Under the pieces are notes generated by a model. It was not told the origin of the DNA. It saw only the letters and a program-made list of their open reading frames with translations, and did no database searches. Of a DNA stretch of 19,700 nucleotides, positions 1 through 6,251 are shown one piece after another; within the stretch, counting starts at the first letter, position 1, and each line of letters opens with the position of its first letter. The stretch spans positions 1 through 19,700 of the forward strand of contig UQUD01000035.1 of assembly GCA_900544225.1 (NCBI GenBank), given 5' to 3'. The stretch is from an uncultured Collinsella sp. GTDB lineage: Bacteria > Actinomycetota > Coriobacteriia > Coriobacteriales > Coriobacteriaceae. The translations under genes were made by a program, and so were the position numbers.

Positions 1-57
1 GTCGGCGGCGGCGTGCTCGAGGCACTCGCTACGCTCACCGATATCTTTAGAGGATAG
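1..57 (+). CDS. C-terminal end of a YqeB/EF2563-like selenium-dependent molybdenum hydroxylase maturation protein (partial)
   Basis: Frame 1 is open from the window edge to a TAG at 55-57 and encodes VGGGVLEALATLTDIFRG. From memory, members of the YqeB/EF2563 family (selenium-dependent molybdenum hydroxylase maturation) end with a segment close to ARAIGGGVLEAL, which this tail matches. The stop lies only 9 nt before the start of the XdhC-family gene, so the two are probably co-transcribed. That pairing fits, because some YqeB proteins carry an XdhC-like domain fused at the N terminus. Only 18 codons are visible, so the identification rests on one short motif plus the neighbour. The 5' part lies outside the window. 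Confidence 0.5.
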   Translation, partial: VGGGVLEALATLTDIFRG

Positions 58-66
58 AAGGCGGCA

Positions 67-1110
67 ATGGAAAAGCTCGATGTTGTGAATGCGGCGCTTG
101 CCGCCCTGCGTGCTGGCGAGACGTGCGAGCTGGCGGTCGTGGCCGGCACGGCGGGGTCGTCACCGCGCGGTGTGGGTGCCTGGATGGCCGTCTTTGCCGA
201 CGGTAGCCAGGCGGGCACCATCGGCGGCGGCAAGATCGAGCTCTTTGCGCTGGACGAGGCGCGAGAGCTGCTGGCCGCGAGGCAATCGCGTCTGGTCCGC
301 TACACCATGGGCGGCGAGAACTCCGATACCGGTATGATCTGCGGCGGAGCCATCTGCCTGTGCTATCTGCATCTGGATGCGATCCAGGCACCGTTGTTCC
401 AGGAAATTGCCGACGTCTTGGTCTATCGGCGCATCGGCGACTTCGTCATCGACTTTAAGCCGTTTATCGCGAGCGCGCTCGAGGGCGATGTGGCCGAGTA
501 CCATGGCGAGGCATCGCGCCATACCATTGCGGGCTGCCCCGGGCTTTCACTGGTGGAGGAGGGGAGTAACGTTACCTACACCAACGCTGCCTCTGAGATT
601 CCCGCGGCGCACATCGAGACGCTCTGCCCCGAGGGCCTGACCTACATCTTTGGCTGCGGACACGTGGGCGCCGCGACGGCGCGCGTGCTCACGGCGGCGG
701 GCTTTGCCGTCGTGGCCTGCGATGACCGCCCCGGCACGTTGACGCCCGAATGGGTGCCCGGTGTCTACGATCGTCGCCTGGTCGATTACAAGAACCTGAG
801 CGAGCAGTGCCCCATCGGCCCGCGCGACCTGGTGGTCGTGGCCACAGCAGGCCACAAGTCCGATATCGACGTGGTGATTCAGGCCATGCACGCCAAGCCT
901 GCCTACCTGGGCTGTCTGGGTTCGCGCCGCAAGACGGCCTTTGTGCGTGCCCGCCTGGAGCAGGAAGGCTTTACGCAGGACCAGATCGACGAGCTGCACC
1001 TGCCGATCGGCGTTGCCATCGAGGCCGAGGACCCCGAGGAGATTGCCATCTCCATCGCCGCCGAGATGATTCACCTGCGCCGCACCAAACTCGTCCCCCG
1101 CAAGCGCTAA
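67..1110 (+). CDS. XdhC/CoxI family molybdenum-hydroxylase maturation protein
   Basis: A 347-aa protein of the XdhC/CoxI family. Known members bind molybdenum cofactor, help sulfurate it and insert it into xanthine dehydrogenase-type enzymes in the cytoplasm. Visible features: the N-terminal XdhC/CoxI domain with the GSSPR region (30-34), GTIGGG (50-55) and CGGA (92-95), then a C-terminal Rossmann domain with FGCGHVGAATA (195-205), LGCLGSRRK (281-289) and a terminal segment rich in IGVAIEAEDPEEIAISI. The ATG at 67 follows a GAGG/AAGG purine stretch. It sits directly behind the partial YqeB-like gene, suggesting a selenium-dependent hydroxylase cluster extending to the left, although no hydroxylase subunit is visible here. 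Its position immediately before a ribosomal operon is unusual. Family assignment is firm; the exact partner enzyme is unknown. Confidence 0.88.
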   Translation: MEKLDVVNAALAALRAGETCELAVVAGTAGSSPRGVGAWMAVFADGSQAGTIGGGKIELFALDEARELLAARQSRLVRYTMGGENSDTGMICGGAICLCYLHLDAIQAPLFQEIADVLVYRRIGDFVIDFKPFIASALEGDVAEYHGEASRHTIAGCPGLSLVEEGSNVTYTNAASEIPAAHIETLCPEGLTYIFGCGHVGAATARVLTAAGFAVVACDDRPGTLTPEWVPGVYDRRLVDYKNLSEQCPIGPRDLVVVATAGHKSDIDVVIQAMHAKPAYLGCLGSRRKTAFVRARLEQEGFTQDQIDELHLPIGVAIEAEDPEEIAISIAAEMIHLRRTKLVPRKR

Positions 1111-1127
1111 TCGCATCCCCACCAATA

Positions 1128-1201
1128 AGTTGCGGTGAAATATGGACTGTTTAAGCCTGTTAGGCCGCCAAACAGTCCCTATTTCACCGCAACTGCTTTT
1201 T
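1128..1201. repeat. Long near-perfect palindrome after xdhC, possible terminator or dispersed palindromic element
   Basis: Positions 1128-1152 are the inverse complement of 1170-1194 at 24 of 25 positions, the only mismatch being T1143 against C1179. A smaller hairpin, CCT-gtt-AGG (1156-1164), fills the loop. The right arm is followed by GCTTTTTG, so the RNA could form a very stable stem with a short U-run and end xdhC transcription. The stem is much longer than a usual terminator and resembles intergenic palindromic repeat elements. No second copy occurs in this window, so dispersal cannot be shown here. Confidence 0.75.
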
Positions 1202-1255
1202 GGGATCCATTTGTGCGGGGGAGTTGTGGAGTTGTGCAGGCAGACGAGGTTTTTC

Positions 1256-1284
1256 TGGAAATACGCTCCCGATGCGCGTATAGT
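1256..1284 (+). promoter_or_regulatory. Putative sigma-70-type promoter for the rplE operon
   Basis: TGGAAA (1256-1261, 4 of 6 to TTGACA) and TATAGT (1279-1284, 5 of 6 to TATAAT) are separated by 17 nt. Transcription would begin near 1291, ten bases before the structured leader, which supports the placement. It fits an operon whose usual upstream genes are missing. Inferred from consensus only. Confidence 0.42.
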
Positions 1285-1290
1285 ACCGAT

Positions 1291-1421
1291 TGTTTTGTCG
1301 GCTCCTGCTGCGTCGAGTCCAAACCGCAAAATGCCATGAGCGGCGCGGATGCAGCCAGGAGGCACGAGGACAACCCATCGTGGCCACGCCCCGTGCTTAA
1401 AACCCCAAGAAGGAGTGAACA
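1291..1421 (+). promoter_or_regulatory. Structured 5' leader of rplE, candidate ribosomal-protein leader RNA
   Basis: A 14-bp helix with two single-base bulges joins 1301-1314 to 1348-1363. Its arms are GCTCCTGCTGCGTC and GATGCAGCCAGGAGGC. It encloses a smaller CCGC/GCGG helix (1324-1327 with 1340-1343). CACGA (1363-1367) can pair with TCGTG (1378-1382), and GCACG (1362-1366) alternatively with CGTGC (1392-1396). The 3' arm contains AGGAG (1357-1361), the same five bases as the real Shine-Dalgarno at 1411-1415, so CTCCT (1302-1306) could pair with either. This design would allow translational control of rplE. In E. coli the spc operon is controlled by S8 near the rplE start; whether a comparable ligand acts here is inference. 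Confidence 0.5.
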
Positions 1422-1979
1422 ATGGCAGAAGAGAAGTATGTGCCGCGTCTGAAGACCAAGTACAACAACGAGGTCAAGCAGCAGCTTCAGGACAAGTTCC
1501 AGTACGAGAACGTCATGATGATCCCCAAGTTTGAGAAGATTGTCGTGAACATGGGTGTCGGCGAGGCCGCTACCGATTCCAAGGCCATCGACGGTGCCGT
1601 GCGCGACCTGCGCGCCATCACCGGACAGCAGCCGATGATCACCCGTGCCCGCAAGTCCATCGCTACCTTCCGCCTGCGCGCTGGTATGCCGATCGGCTGC
1701 AAGGTTACCCTGCGTGGCGACCGTATGTGGGAGTTCTTCGATCGTCTGACCTCCGTCGCGATCCCCCGTATCCGCGACTTCCGCGGCATCTCCGCCAAGA
1801 GCTTCGACGGCCGTGGTAACTTCTCCATGGGCGTCACCGAGCAGCTCATCTTCCCCGAGATCGACTTCGACTCCGTCGATCACCAGCGCGGTATGGACAT
1901 CACTTTCGTGACCACCGCCAATACCGATGAGGAGGCCAAGGCCCTTCTGGACGCCTTCGGTTTCCCGTTCAAGAAATAG
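1422..1979 (+). CDS. rplE: 50S ribosomal protein L5
   Basis: A 185-aa L5, normal length (about 180). L5 binds 5S rRNA in the central protuberance of the large subunit and contacts the peptidyl-tRNA elbow. Recognisable segments include IVVNMGVGEA near residue 41, the basic ITRARKSIATFRLRAGMPIG stretch in the middle, RGISAKSFDGRGNFSMGV, and the ending AKALLDAFGFPFKK. The ATG at 1422 follows AAGGAG with 7-8 nt spacing. In most bacteria rplE follows rplN and rplX; here it is the first gene after xdhC and has its own candidate promoter and long leader, so it probably starts the transcript. Confidence 0.97.
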   Translation: MAEEKYVPRLKTKYNNEVKQQLQDKFQYENVMMIPKFEKIVVNMGVGEAATDSKAIDGAVRDLRAITGQQPMITRARKSIATFRLRAGMPIGCKVTLRGDRMWEFFDRLTSVAIPRIRDFRGISAKSFDGRGNFSMGVTEQLIFPEIDFDSVDHQRGMDITFVTTANTDEEAKALLDAFGFPFKK

Positions 1980-1994
1980 GTTCACCTGCCCTAT

Positions 1995-2024
1995 AAGCGC
2001 CGTTCCCACAAGGGGGCGGCGCTT
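1995..2024 (+). promoter_or_regulatory. Hairpin between rplE and rpsZ
   Basis: AAGCGCCG (1995-2002) pairs perfectly with CGGCGCTT (2017-2024). Inside, CCC and GGG can extend the stem around an ACAA loop. No U-run follows, so it is not a standard terminator. It may stabilise the mRNA end, limit read-through or separate the translation of L5 and S14. Confidence 0.55.
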
Positions 2025-2058
2025 GGGGCGAACAATACTCTATGTGAGGAGGATATAA

Positions 2059-2244
2059 GTGGCTAAGACATCGATGATCGTCAAGTGCAATCGCAAGCAG
2101 AAGTTCTCTACTCGTGAGTACACGCGCTGCCAGCGCTGCGGCCGTCCGCACTCTGTGTACCGCAAGTTCGGCCTGTGCCGTGTCTGCTTCCGCGAGCTTG
2201 CACTCAAGGGCGAGCTTCCCGGCGTTAAGAAGGCCAGCTGGTAA
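2059..2244 (+). CDS. rpsZ: 30S ribosomal protein S14, zinc-binding short form
   Basis: A 61-aa S14 of the short, zinc-containing type, as in Gram-positive bacteria; the long form has about 90-100 residues. S14 is in the head of the small subunit. Zinc ligands are C24, C27, C40 and C43 (CQRC and CRVC, 12 residues between pairs). The start is GTG at 2059, 7 nt after GAGGAGG, and gives the expected MAKTSMIVK N terminus. It lies between rplE and rpsH, its standard place in the spc operon. Short S14 proteins of this type are often replaced by zinc-free copies under zinc limitation, but no second copy is in this window. Confidence 0.96.
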   Translation: MAKTSMIVKCNRKQKFSTREYTRCQRCGRPHSVYRKFGLCRVCFRELALKGELPGVKKASW

Positions 2245-2299
2245 GTCACTACCAGCGTTTCAAGCATCAGTTTGGAACAGGGAAAACGCGCTAGTTAGG

Positions 2300-2322
2300 C
2301 TTTGCCGTTAAGGGCGGCGAAG
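2300..2322 (+). promoter_or_regulatory. Hairpin between rpsZ and rpsH
   Basis: CTTTGCCG (2300-2307) pairs with CGGCGAAG (2315-2322) over eight positions with one G-U pair and a 7-nt loop. It lies in the 119-bp gap before rpsH, about 40 nt upstream of its ATG, and has no following U-run. A looser pairing of GCGTTT (about 2252) with AAACGC (about 2284) lies before it. Role unknown; translation control or mRNA stability are possible. Confidence 0.42.
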
Positions 2323-2363
2323 AACCAAGAGCACGTGTTCATCAAGAACGAAGGAGAATCTGT

Positions 2364-2762
2364 ATGAACCTTACAGACCCGATCGCAGATATGCTTACGC
2401 GCATCCGTAACGCTAACTCTGTGAACAAGGCCACGGTCTCCATGCCGAGCAGCAAGAAGCTCGTCGAGATCGCTCGTGTTCTGCACGAGGAGGGCTACAT
2501 CGAGGGCTACGATGTCGAGGACACCGTTCCCCAGAAGACTCTGCACATCACGCTTAAGTATGGTCCCAAGAAGGCTAAGGTCATCAACGGCATCCGCCGC
2601 ATTTCCAAGCCGGGCCTGCGTAAGTACACCGGCGTTGCCGACATGCCCCGCGTCCGCGGTGGCCTGGGTACCGCCATTATTTCCACCAGCCATGGCGTCA
2701 TGACCGACCGCGATGCTCGCAAGCACAACGTCGGCGGCGAGATCATCGCTTACGTCTGGTAA
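2364..2762 (+). CDS. rpsH: 30S ribosomal protein S8
   Basis: A 132-aa S8, the usual length. S8 binds helix 21 of 16S rRNA in the small-subunit platform and is the autoregulator of the spc operon in E. coli. The protein opens with the typical MNLTDPIADMLTRIRNA, contains SKPGLRKY in the middle and ends with the conserved STSHGVMTDRDARKHNVGGE and IAYVW. The ATG follows AAGGAG. It follows rpsZ and precedes rplF, the usual order. Whether it controls the candidate leader before rplE is open. Confidence 0.97.
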   Translation: MNLTDPIADMLTRIRNANSVNKATVSMPSSKKLVEIARVLHEEGYIEGYDVEDTVPQKTLHITLKYGPKKAKVINGIRRISKPGLRKYTGVADMPRVRGGLGTAIISTSHGVMTDRDARKHNVGGEIIAYVW

Positions 2763-2795
2763 TTCGCTCGGTAGGTAGAAGGAAAGGAGATCACC

Positions 2796-3332
2796 GTGTC
2801 TCGTATCGGTAATAAGCCTGTCCAGATTCCCGCCGGAGTCGAAGTGGCAGTCAACGGCAACAACGTTGTCGTCAAGGGCCCCAAGGGCCAGCTCGAGCTC
2901 GATGTCTTTGAGAAGCTCGCTATCAACGTCGAGGACAACGTCCTCACCGTTTCCCGTCCCGACGACGAGCGTGAGACCCGTGCCCGCCACGGCCTCACCC
3001 GCGCCCTCATCCACAACATGGTTGTTGGCGTTTCCGAGGGCTTCGAGAAGAAGCTCGAGCTCGCCGGCGTCGGTTACCGCGTGCAGCAGAAGGGCAAGAA
3101 CCTCGAGTTCTCCCTGGGCTTCTCGCACCCCGTGATCGTCGAGGCTCCCGAGGGCATCACCTTCGAGGTTCCCGACAACACCCACGTGAACGTCAAGGGT
3201 ATCAACAAGCAGCAGGTCGGTCAGATCGCCGCTGAGATCCGCGGCCATCGTCCTCCCGAGCCTTACAAGGGCAAGGGTATCCACTACGTTGGCGAGCACA
3301 TCCGCCGCAAGCTGGGTAAGGCCGCCAAGTAG
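2796..3332 (+). CDS. rplF: 50S ribosomal protein L6
   Basis: A 178-aa L6, normal length. L6 binds 23S rRNA near the sarcin-ricin loop and the factor-binding region. It has the family start MSRIGNKPVQIPAGVEV, the central RALIHNMVVGVSEGFEKKLELAGVGYR segment in two parts, and the diagnostic C-terminal RPPEPYKGKGI with HYVGE. The start codon is GTG at 2796, preceded by AAAGGAGA at good spacing. The gap to rpsH is 33 nt. Confidence 0.97.
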   Translation: MSRIGNKPVQIPAGVEVAVNGNNVVVKGPKGQLELDVFEKLAINVEDNVLTVSRPDDERETRARHGLTRALIHNMVVGVSEGFEKKLELAGVGYRVQQKGKNLEFSLGFSHPVIVEAPEGITFEVPDNTHVNVKGINKQQVGQIAAEIRGHRPPEPYKGKGIHYVGEHIRRKLGKAAK

Positions 3333-3357
3333 TCGTAACCGACTCACTCGCATAAGA

Positions 3358-3379
3358 CCAGCACCCCGTCAGGTGCTGG
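3358..3379 (+). promoter_or_regulatory. Perfect 8-bp hairpin between rplF and rplR
   Basis: CCAGCACC (3358-3365) and GGTGCTGG (3372-3379) form a perfect stem with loop CCGTCA. A short T5 occurs only 11 nt later (3391-3395) next to the rplR Shine-Dalgarno, so this is at most a weak terminator. It may tune expression of the downstream genes or act as an RNA end-stabilising element. Confidence 0.55.
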
Positions 3380-3407
3380 CAAGATCAACCTTTTTAGGAG
3401 TTTACGT

Positions 3408-3776
3408 ATGAACAAGCATAAGGCGAAGCTGGAAGGCCTCAAGCGTCGTCAGCGTCGTGTTCGCGGCAAGGTCTCGGGTACCTCCGAGCGTCCGCGTCTT
3501 CGCGTGACCCGTACTAACGCCAACATCTATGCCCAGATCATCGACGACAGCAAGGGCTCCAGCCTGACGCTCGTCTCTGCCTCGACCCTCGAGGCCGAGT
3601 TCAAGGGCACCCACACCTCGAACAAGGAGGCTGCGGAGAAGGTCGGTCAGCTCGTTGGCAAGCGCGCCATCGAGGCCGGCATCACCAAGGTCGCCTTCGA
3701 TCGCGGTGGCCGTATCTACCATGGCCGCGTCAAGGCCCTCGCCGACGGTGCTCGTGCCGCCGGTCTCGAGTTCTAG
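3408..3776 (+). CDS. rplR: 50S ribosomal protein L18
   Basis: A 122-aa L18, normal length, a 5S rRNA-binding protein of the central protuberance that acts with L5. It has a very basic N terminus (MNKHKAKLEGLKRRQRRVR), then GTSERPRLRVTRTNANIYAQ in the typical position, and ends in the conserved FDRGGRIYHGRVKALADGAR followed by AAGLEF. The ATG at 3408 follows TTAGGAG. Its last codons and stop overlap the Shine-Dalgarno of rpsE, suggesting coupled translation. Confidence 0.97.
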   Translation: MNKHKAKLEGLKRRQRRVRGKVSGTSERPRLRVTRTNANIYAQIIDDSKGSSLTLVSASTLEAEFKGTHTSNKEAAEKVGQLVGKRAIEAGITKVAFDRGGRIYHGRVKALADGARAAGLEF

Positions 3777-3790
3777 GAGGTATGTAGCAC

Positions 3791-4315
3791 ATGGCTCGTA
3801 ATCAGAAGCAGCAGCGCGAGGCCTCCGAGTTCGAGGAGCGCGTCGTTTACATCAACCGCGTGTCGAAGACCGTCAAGGGTGGTCGTCGCATGAGCCTCGT
3901 CGCTCTCGTCGTCGTTGGCGACGGCAAGGGCAACGTCGGCGTTGGCATGGGCAAGTCCGCTGAGGTGCCCATGGCCATCTCCAAGGCGTCTCTCGATGCC
4001 AAGAAGAACATGTTCCACGTGCCGGTGACCGAGCAGGGCACCATCCCGCACGAGGTTCTCGGCCACTTTGGTGCCGGCCGCATCATCATCAAGCCCGCTG
4101 TCGAGGGTACCGGCGTTATCGCCGGCGGCGCTGTGCGTCCCCTCTTTGAGCTTGCTGGCATCAAGAACGTCCTGTCCAAGTCCCTCGGTACCGACAACGG
4201 CCTCAACATCATCAAGGCTGCCGTCGAGGGCCTCAAGGAGCTCTCCAGCCCTGAGGACGTCGCGGCTCGCCGTGGCCTGACGGTCTCCGAGATGTTCGTC
4301 GGTAAGGAGAACTAA
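3791..4315 (+). CDS. rpsE: 30S ribosomal protein S5
   Basis: A 174-aa S5, normal length. S5 lies at the back of the small subunit near the mRNA entry, acts in decoding fidelity and is a site of spectinomycin resistance. Recognisable: EERVVYINRVSKTVKGGRRM (double-stranded RNA-binding-like N domain), ALVVVGDGKGNVGVGMGKS, and the C domain with GAGRIIIKPAVEGTGVIAGG. The loop residues around KGGRR look ordinary. The AGGAGG of its ribosome-binding site is part of the rplR stop region (spacing 9 nt). Only 2 nt separate it from rpmD. Confidence 0.97.
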   Translation: MARNQKQQREASEFEERVVYINRVSKTVKGGRRMSLVALVVVGDGKGNVGVGMGKSAEVPMAISKASLDAKKNMFHVPVTEQGTIPHEVLGHFGAGRIIIKPAVEGTGVIAGGAVRPLFELAGIKNVLSKSLGTDNGLNIIKAAVEGLKELSSPEDVAARRGLTVSEMFVGKEN

Positions 4316-4317
4316 GC

Positions 4318-4500
4318 ATGGCTGACACCATCAAGATCAAGCAGGTCCGCAGCACCAATGGTTGCAAGCAGGACCAGGTCCGTACTGTCCGTGCCCTCGG
4401 TCTCCACAGGATCCGCGAGGTTCGCGAGATTGCTGACAACGAGTCCGTCCGCGGCATGATCTTCAAGGTCAAGCACCTTGTCGAGATTGTAGAGGAGTAG
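4318..4500 (+). CDS. rpmD: 50S ribosomal protein L30
   Basis: A 60-aa L30, the normal bacterial length. It is a small large-subunit protein with the family signatures IKIKQVRSTNGC near the start and RTVRALGLHRIREVREI in the middle, ending VKHLVEIVEE. The ATG lies 2 nt after the rpsE stop, with GGTAAGGAGAAC as its ribosome-binding site inside rpsE. Order and spacing match the spc operon of other Gram-positive bacteria. Confidence 0.95.
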   Translation: MADTIKIKQVRSTNGCKQDQVRTVRALGLHRIREVREIADNESVRGMIFKVKHLVEIVEE

Positions 4501-4503
4501 CAA

Positions 4504-4953
4504 ATGCAGCTTCACGATCTTACTCCCGCGCCCGGTTCCACCAAGAACCGTAAGCGCGTCGGCCGTGGCAATTCTTCGGGTCACGGCACCACTTCTGGCC
4601 GCGGCCAGAAGGGCCAGGGTTCCCGCTCTGGCGGCACCAAGGGTGCCGGCTTCGAGGGTGGCCAGACTCCGCTGGCTATGCGCCTGCCCAAGCTTCCGGG
4701 CTTCCGCAACCCCCGTCGTATCGAGTACACCGCCGTTAACGTTGAGTGTCTCGAGCGTAAGTTCGAGGACGGCGCTGTGATCGACGGTGCCGCTCTTAAG
4801 GCTGCTCGCATCACCAAGAGCGAGTTCGAGCCCGTCAAGGTGCTCGGCAATGGTGAGCTCACCAAGAAGTTCACGGTCAAGGTCGACAAGGTCAGCGCTT
4901 CTGCGCAGGCCAAGATCGAGGCCGCCGGCGGAAAGGTCGAGCTGCCGTGCTAA
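4504..4953 (+). CDS. rplO: 50S ribosomal protein L15
   Basis: A 149-aa L15, normal length, a late-assembly large-subunit protein. The N terminus has the expected glycine- and arginine-rich tail with KRVGRGNSSGHGTTSGRGQK and GGQTPLAMRLPKLPGFRN, and the C-terminal domain ends with EAAGGKVELPC. The ATG is 3 nt behind rpmD, with GAGGAG overlapping the rpmD stop. Its 3' end overlaps the start of secY by 7 nt. Confidence 0.97.
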   Translation: MQLHDLTPAPGSTKNRKRVGRGNSSGHGTTSGRGQKGQGSRSGGTKGAGFEGGQTPLAMRLPKLPGFRNPRRIEYTAVNVECLERKFEDGAVIDGAALKAARITKSEFEPVKVLGNGELTKKFTVKVDKVSASAQAKIEAAGGKVELPC

Positions 4954-6233
4954 ATGGTCTTAAGAATGCTTTCCGCATCAAAGAATTGCGCGAAAAGATT
5001 CTTTTTACCATAGCTATGCTCGTCGTGTACCGCATTGGTGCGCACGTTCCTGTGCCCGGCATTCCCTTCCAGGGGATGCTGGGCCTTTTCTCGACCGATA
5101 ACAATTCGGTCGCCGCAGGTGCTATGGCCCTCCTGAATCTTTTCTCTGGCGGCGCGTTGAGCTATGTGTCGGTGTTTTCGCTGGGCATCATGCCTTACAT
5201 CACCAGCTCGATCATCCTCCAGATGCTCCAGGCCGTTGTGCCTTCCCTGCATGAGCTTGCCCGCGAGGGCGAGGTCGGTCAGACCAAGATCACGCAGTAT
5301 TCGCGTTACCTCACCCTGGCTCTGGCAATCCTCAACTCCGTGGGTTACCTCTTCCTCTTTAAGAGCTTCGGCATCAGCTTCAATGGCGCCGGCGCTCCCG
5401 AGATCATCTTCGACCTCATGATCGTCGGCACGCTCACTGCGGGCGCCATGCTGATCATGTGGATTGGTGAGCTCATCACCCAGCGCGGTATCGGCAATGG
5501 CATGTCGCTGATCATCTTTGCGAACATCATGGCCGGCCTGCCGCAGGCTATCTTCTCCAGCACCGAGGGCAATGCCGGTGGCATCATCACCATGGTGATC
5601 ATCTGCGCCATCATTTTGCTGGTTATCCCGCTGATTGTTTTCCTTGAGCGCGGCCAGCGCCGCATCCCGGTCTCCTACGCCAAACGCGTCGTGGGCCGTC
5701 GCATGATGGGTGGCCAGACCACCTACCTGCCCATCAAGGTCAACACCGCGGGTGTCGTGCCGATCATCTTCGCTTCGGCGCTGCTGTACTTCCCCGCTCA
5801 GATTGCCGTGTTCTTCCCCGGCATCGGCTGGATTCAGGCAGTTGCCTCCGCGCTTTCGACCGGTTGGCTCAACTGGGTGCTTAACGTTGTCCTCATCGTG
5901 TTCTTCGCGTACTTCTACACCTCCATGGTGTTCAACCCCGATGACACGGCCGATAACCTTAAGAAGCAGGGCGGCTTTATTCCGGGCGTGCGTCCGGGTA
6001 GGGCTACCGCGGCCTACATCAAGAACGCGCTCAACAAGATCACGCTTCCTAGCGCTGTCTTTTTGGCGCTCATCGCCATCGTGCCTTCGATCATCTTCTC
6101 CTTCACGGGTAACCATCTGATCCAGGCATTTGGCGGCACGTCCATCCTCATCATGGTCGGCGTCGTGCTCGACACGGTCGATAAGCTCGAAGGCCAGATC
6201 AAGATGTATGATTACGATGGATTCTTTAAATAG
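4947..6233 (+). CDS. secY: Protein translocase subunit SecY
   Basis: A 428-aa SecY, normal length, the ten-helix membrane channel that works with SecE/SecG, SecA and ribosomes to export or insert proteins. Motifs seen: LREKILFTIAMLVVYRIGAH in helix 1, GIMPYITSSIILQ (helix 2b), ITQRGIGNGMSLIIF (helix 5), the cytoplasmic loop GQRRIPVSYAKRVVGRR, and PGVRPGRATAAYI. The best start is GTG at 4947, which overlaps rplO by 7 nt and gives MLNGLKNAFRIKELR, matching SecY N termini. The nearby ATG at 4954 is in another frame. The overlap suggests translational coupling. Confidence 0.96.
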   Translation: MLNGLKNAFRIKELREKILFTIAMLVVYRIGAHVPVPGIPFQGMLGLFSTDNNSVAAGAMALLNLFSGGALSYVSVFSLGIMPYITSSIILQMLQAVVPSLHELAREGEVGQTKITQYSRYLTLALAILNSVGYLFLFKSFGISFNGAGAPEIIFDLMIVGTLTAGAMLIMWIGELITQRGIGNGMSLIIFANIMAGLPQAIFSSTEGNAGGIITMVIICAIILLVIPLIVFLERGQRRIPVSYAKRVVGRRMMGGQTTYLPIKVNTAGVVPIIFASALLYFPAQIAVFFPGIGWIQAVASALSTGWLNWVLNVVLIVFFAYFYTSMVFNPDDTADNLKKQGGFIPGVRPGRATAAYIKNALNKITLPSAVFLALIAIVPSIIFSFTGNHLIQAFGGTSILIMVGVVLDTVDKLEGQIKMYDYDGFFK

Positions 6234-6251
6234 GCTAGAGGAGGATTGCTC

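Noticed and set aside
1331..1339. Minimal upstream reading frame ATG CCA TGA in the rplE leader
   Set aside because: It has no Shine-Dalgarno and lies in the loop of the predicted inner helix; chance occurrence is likely.
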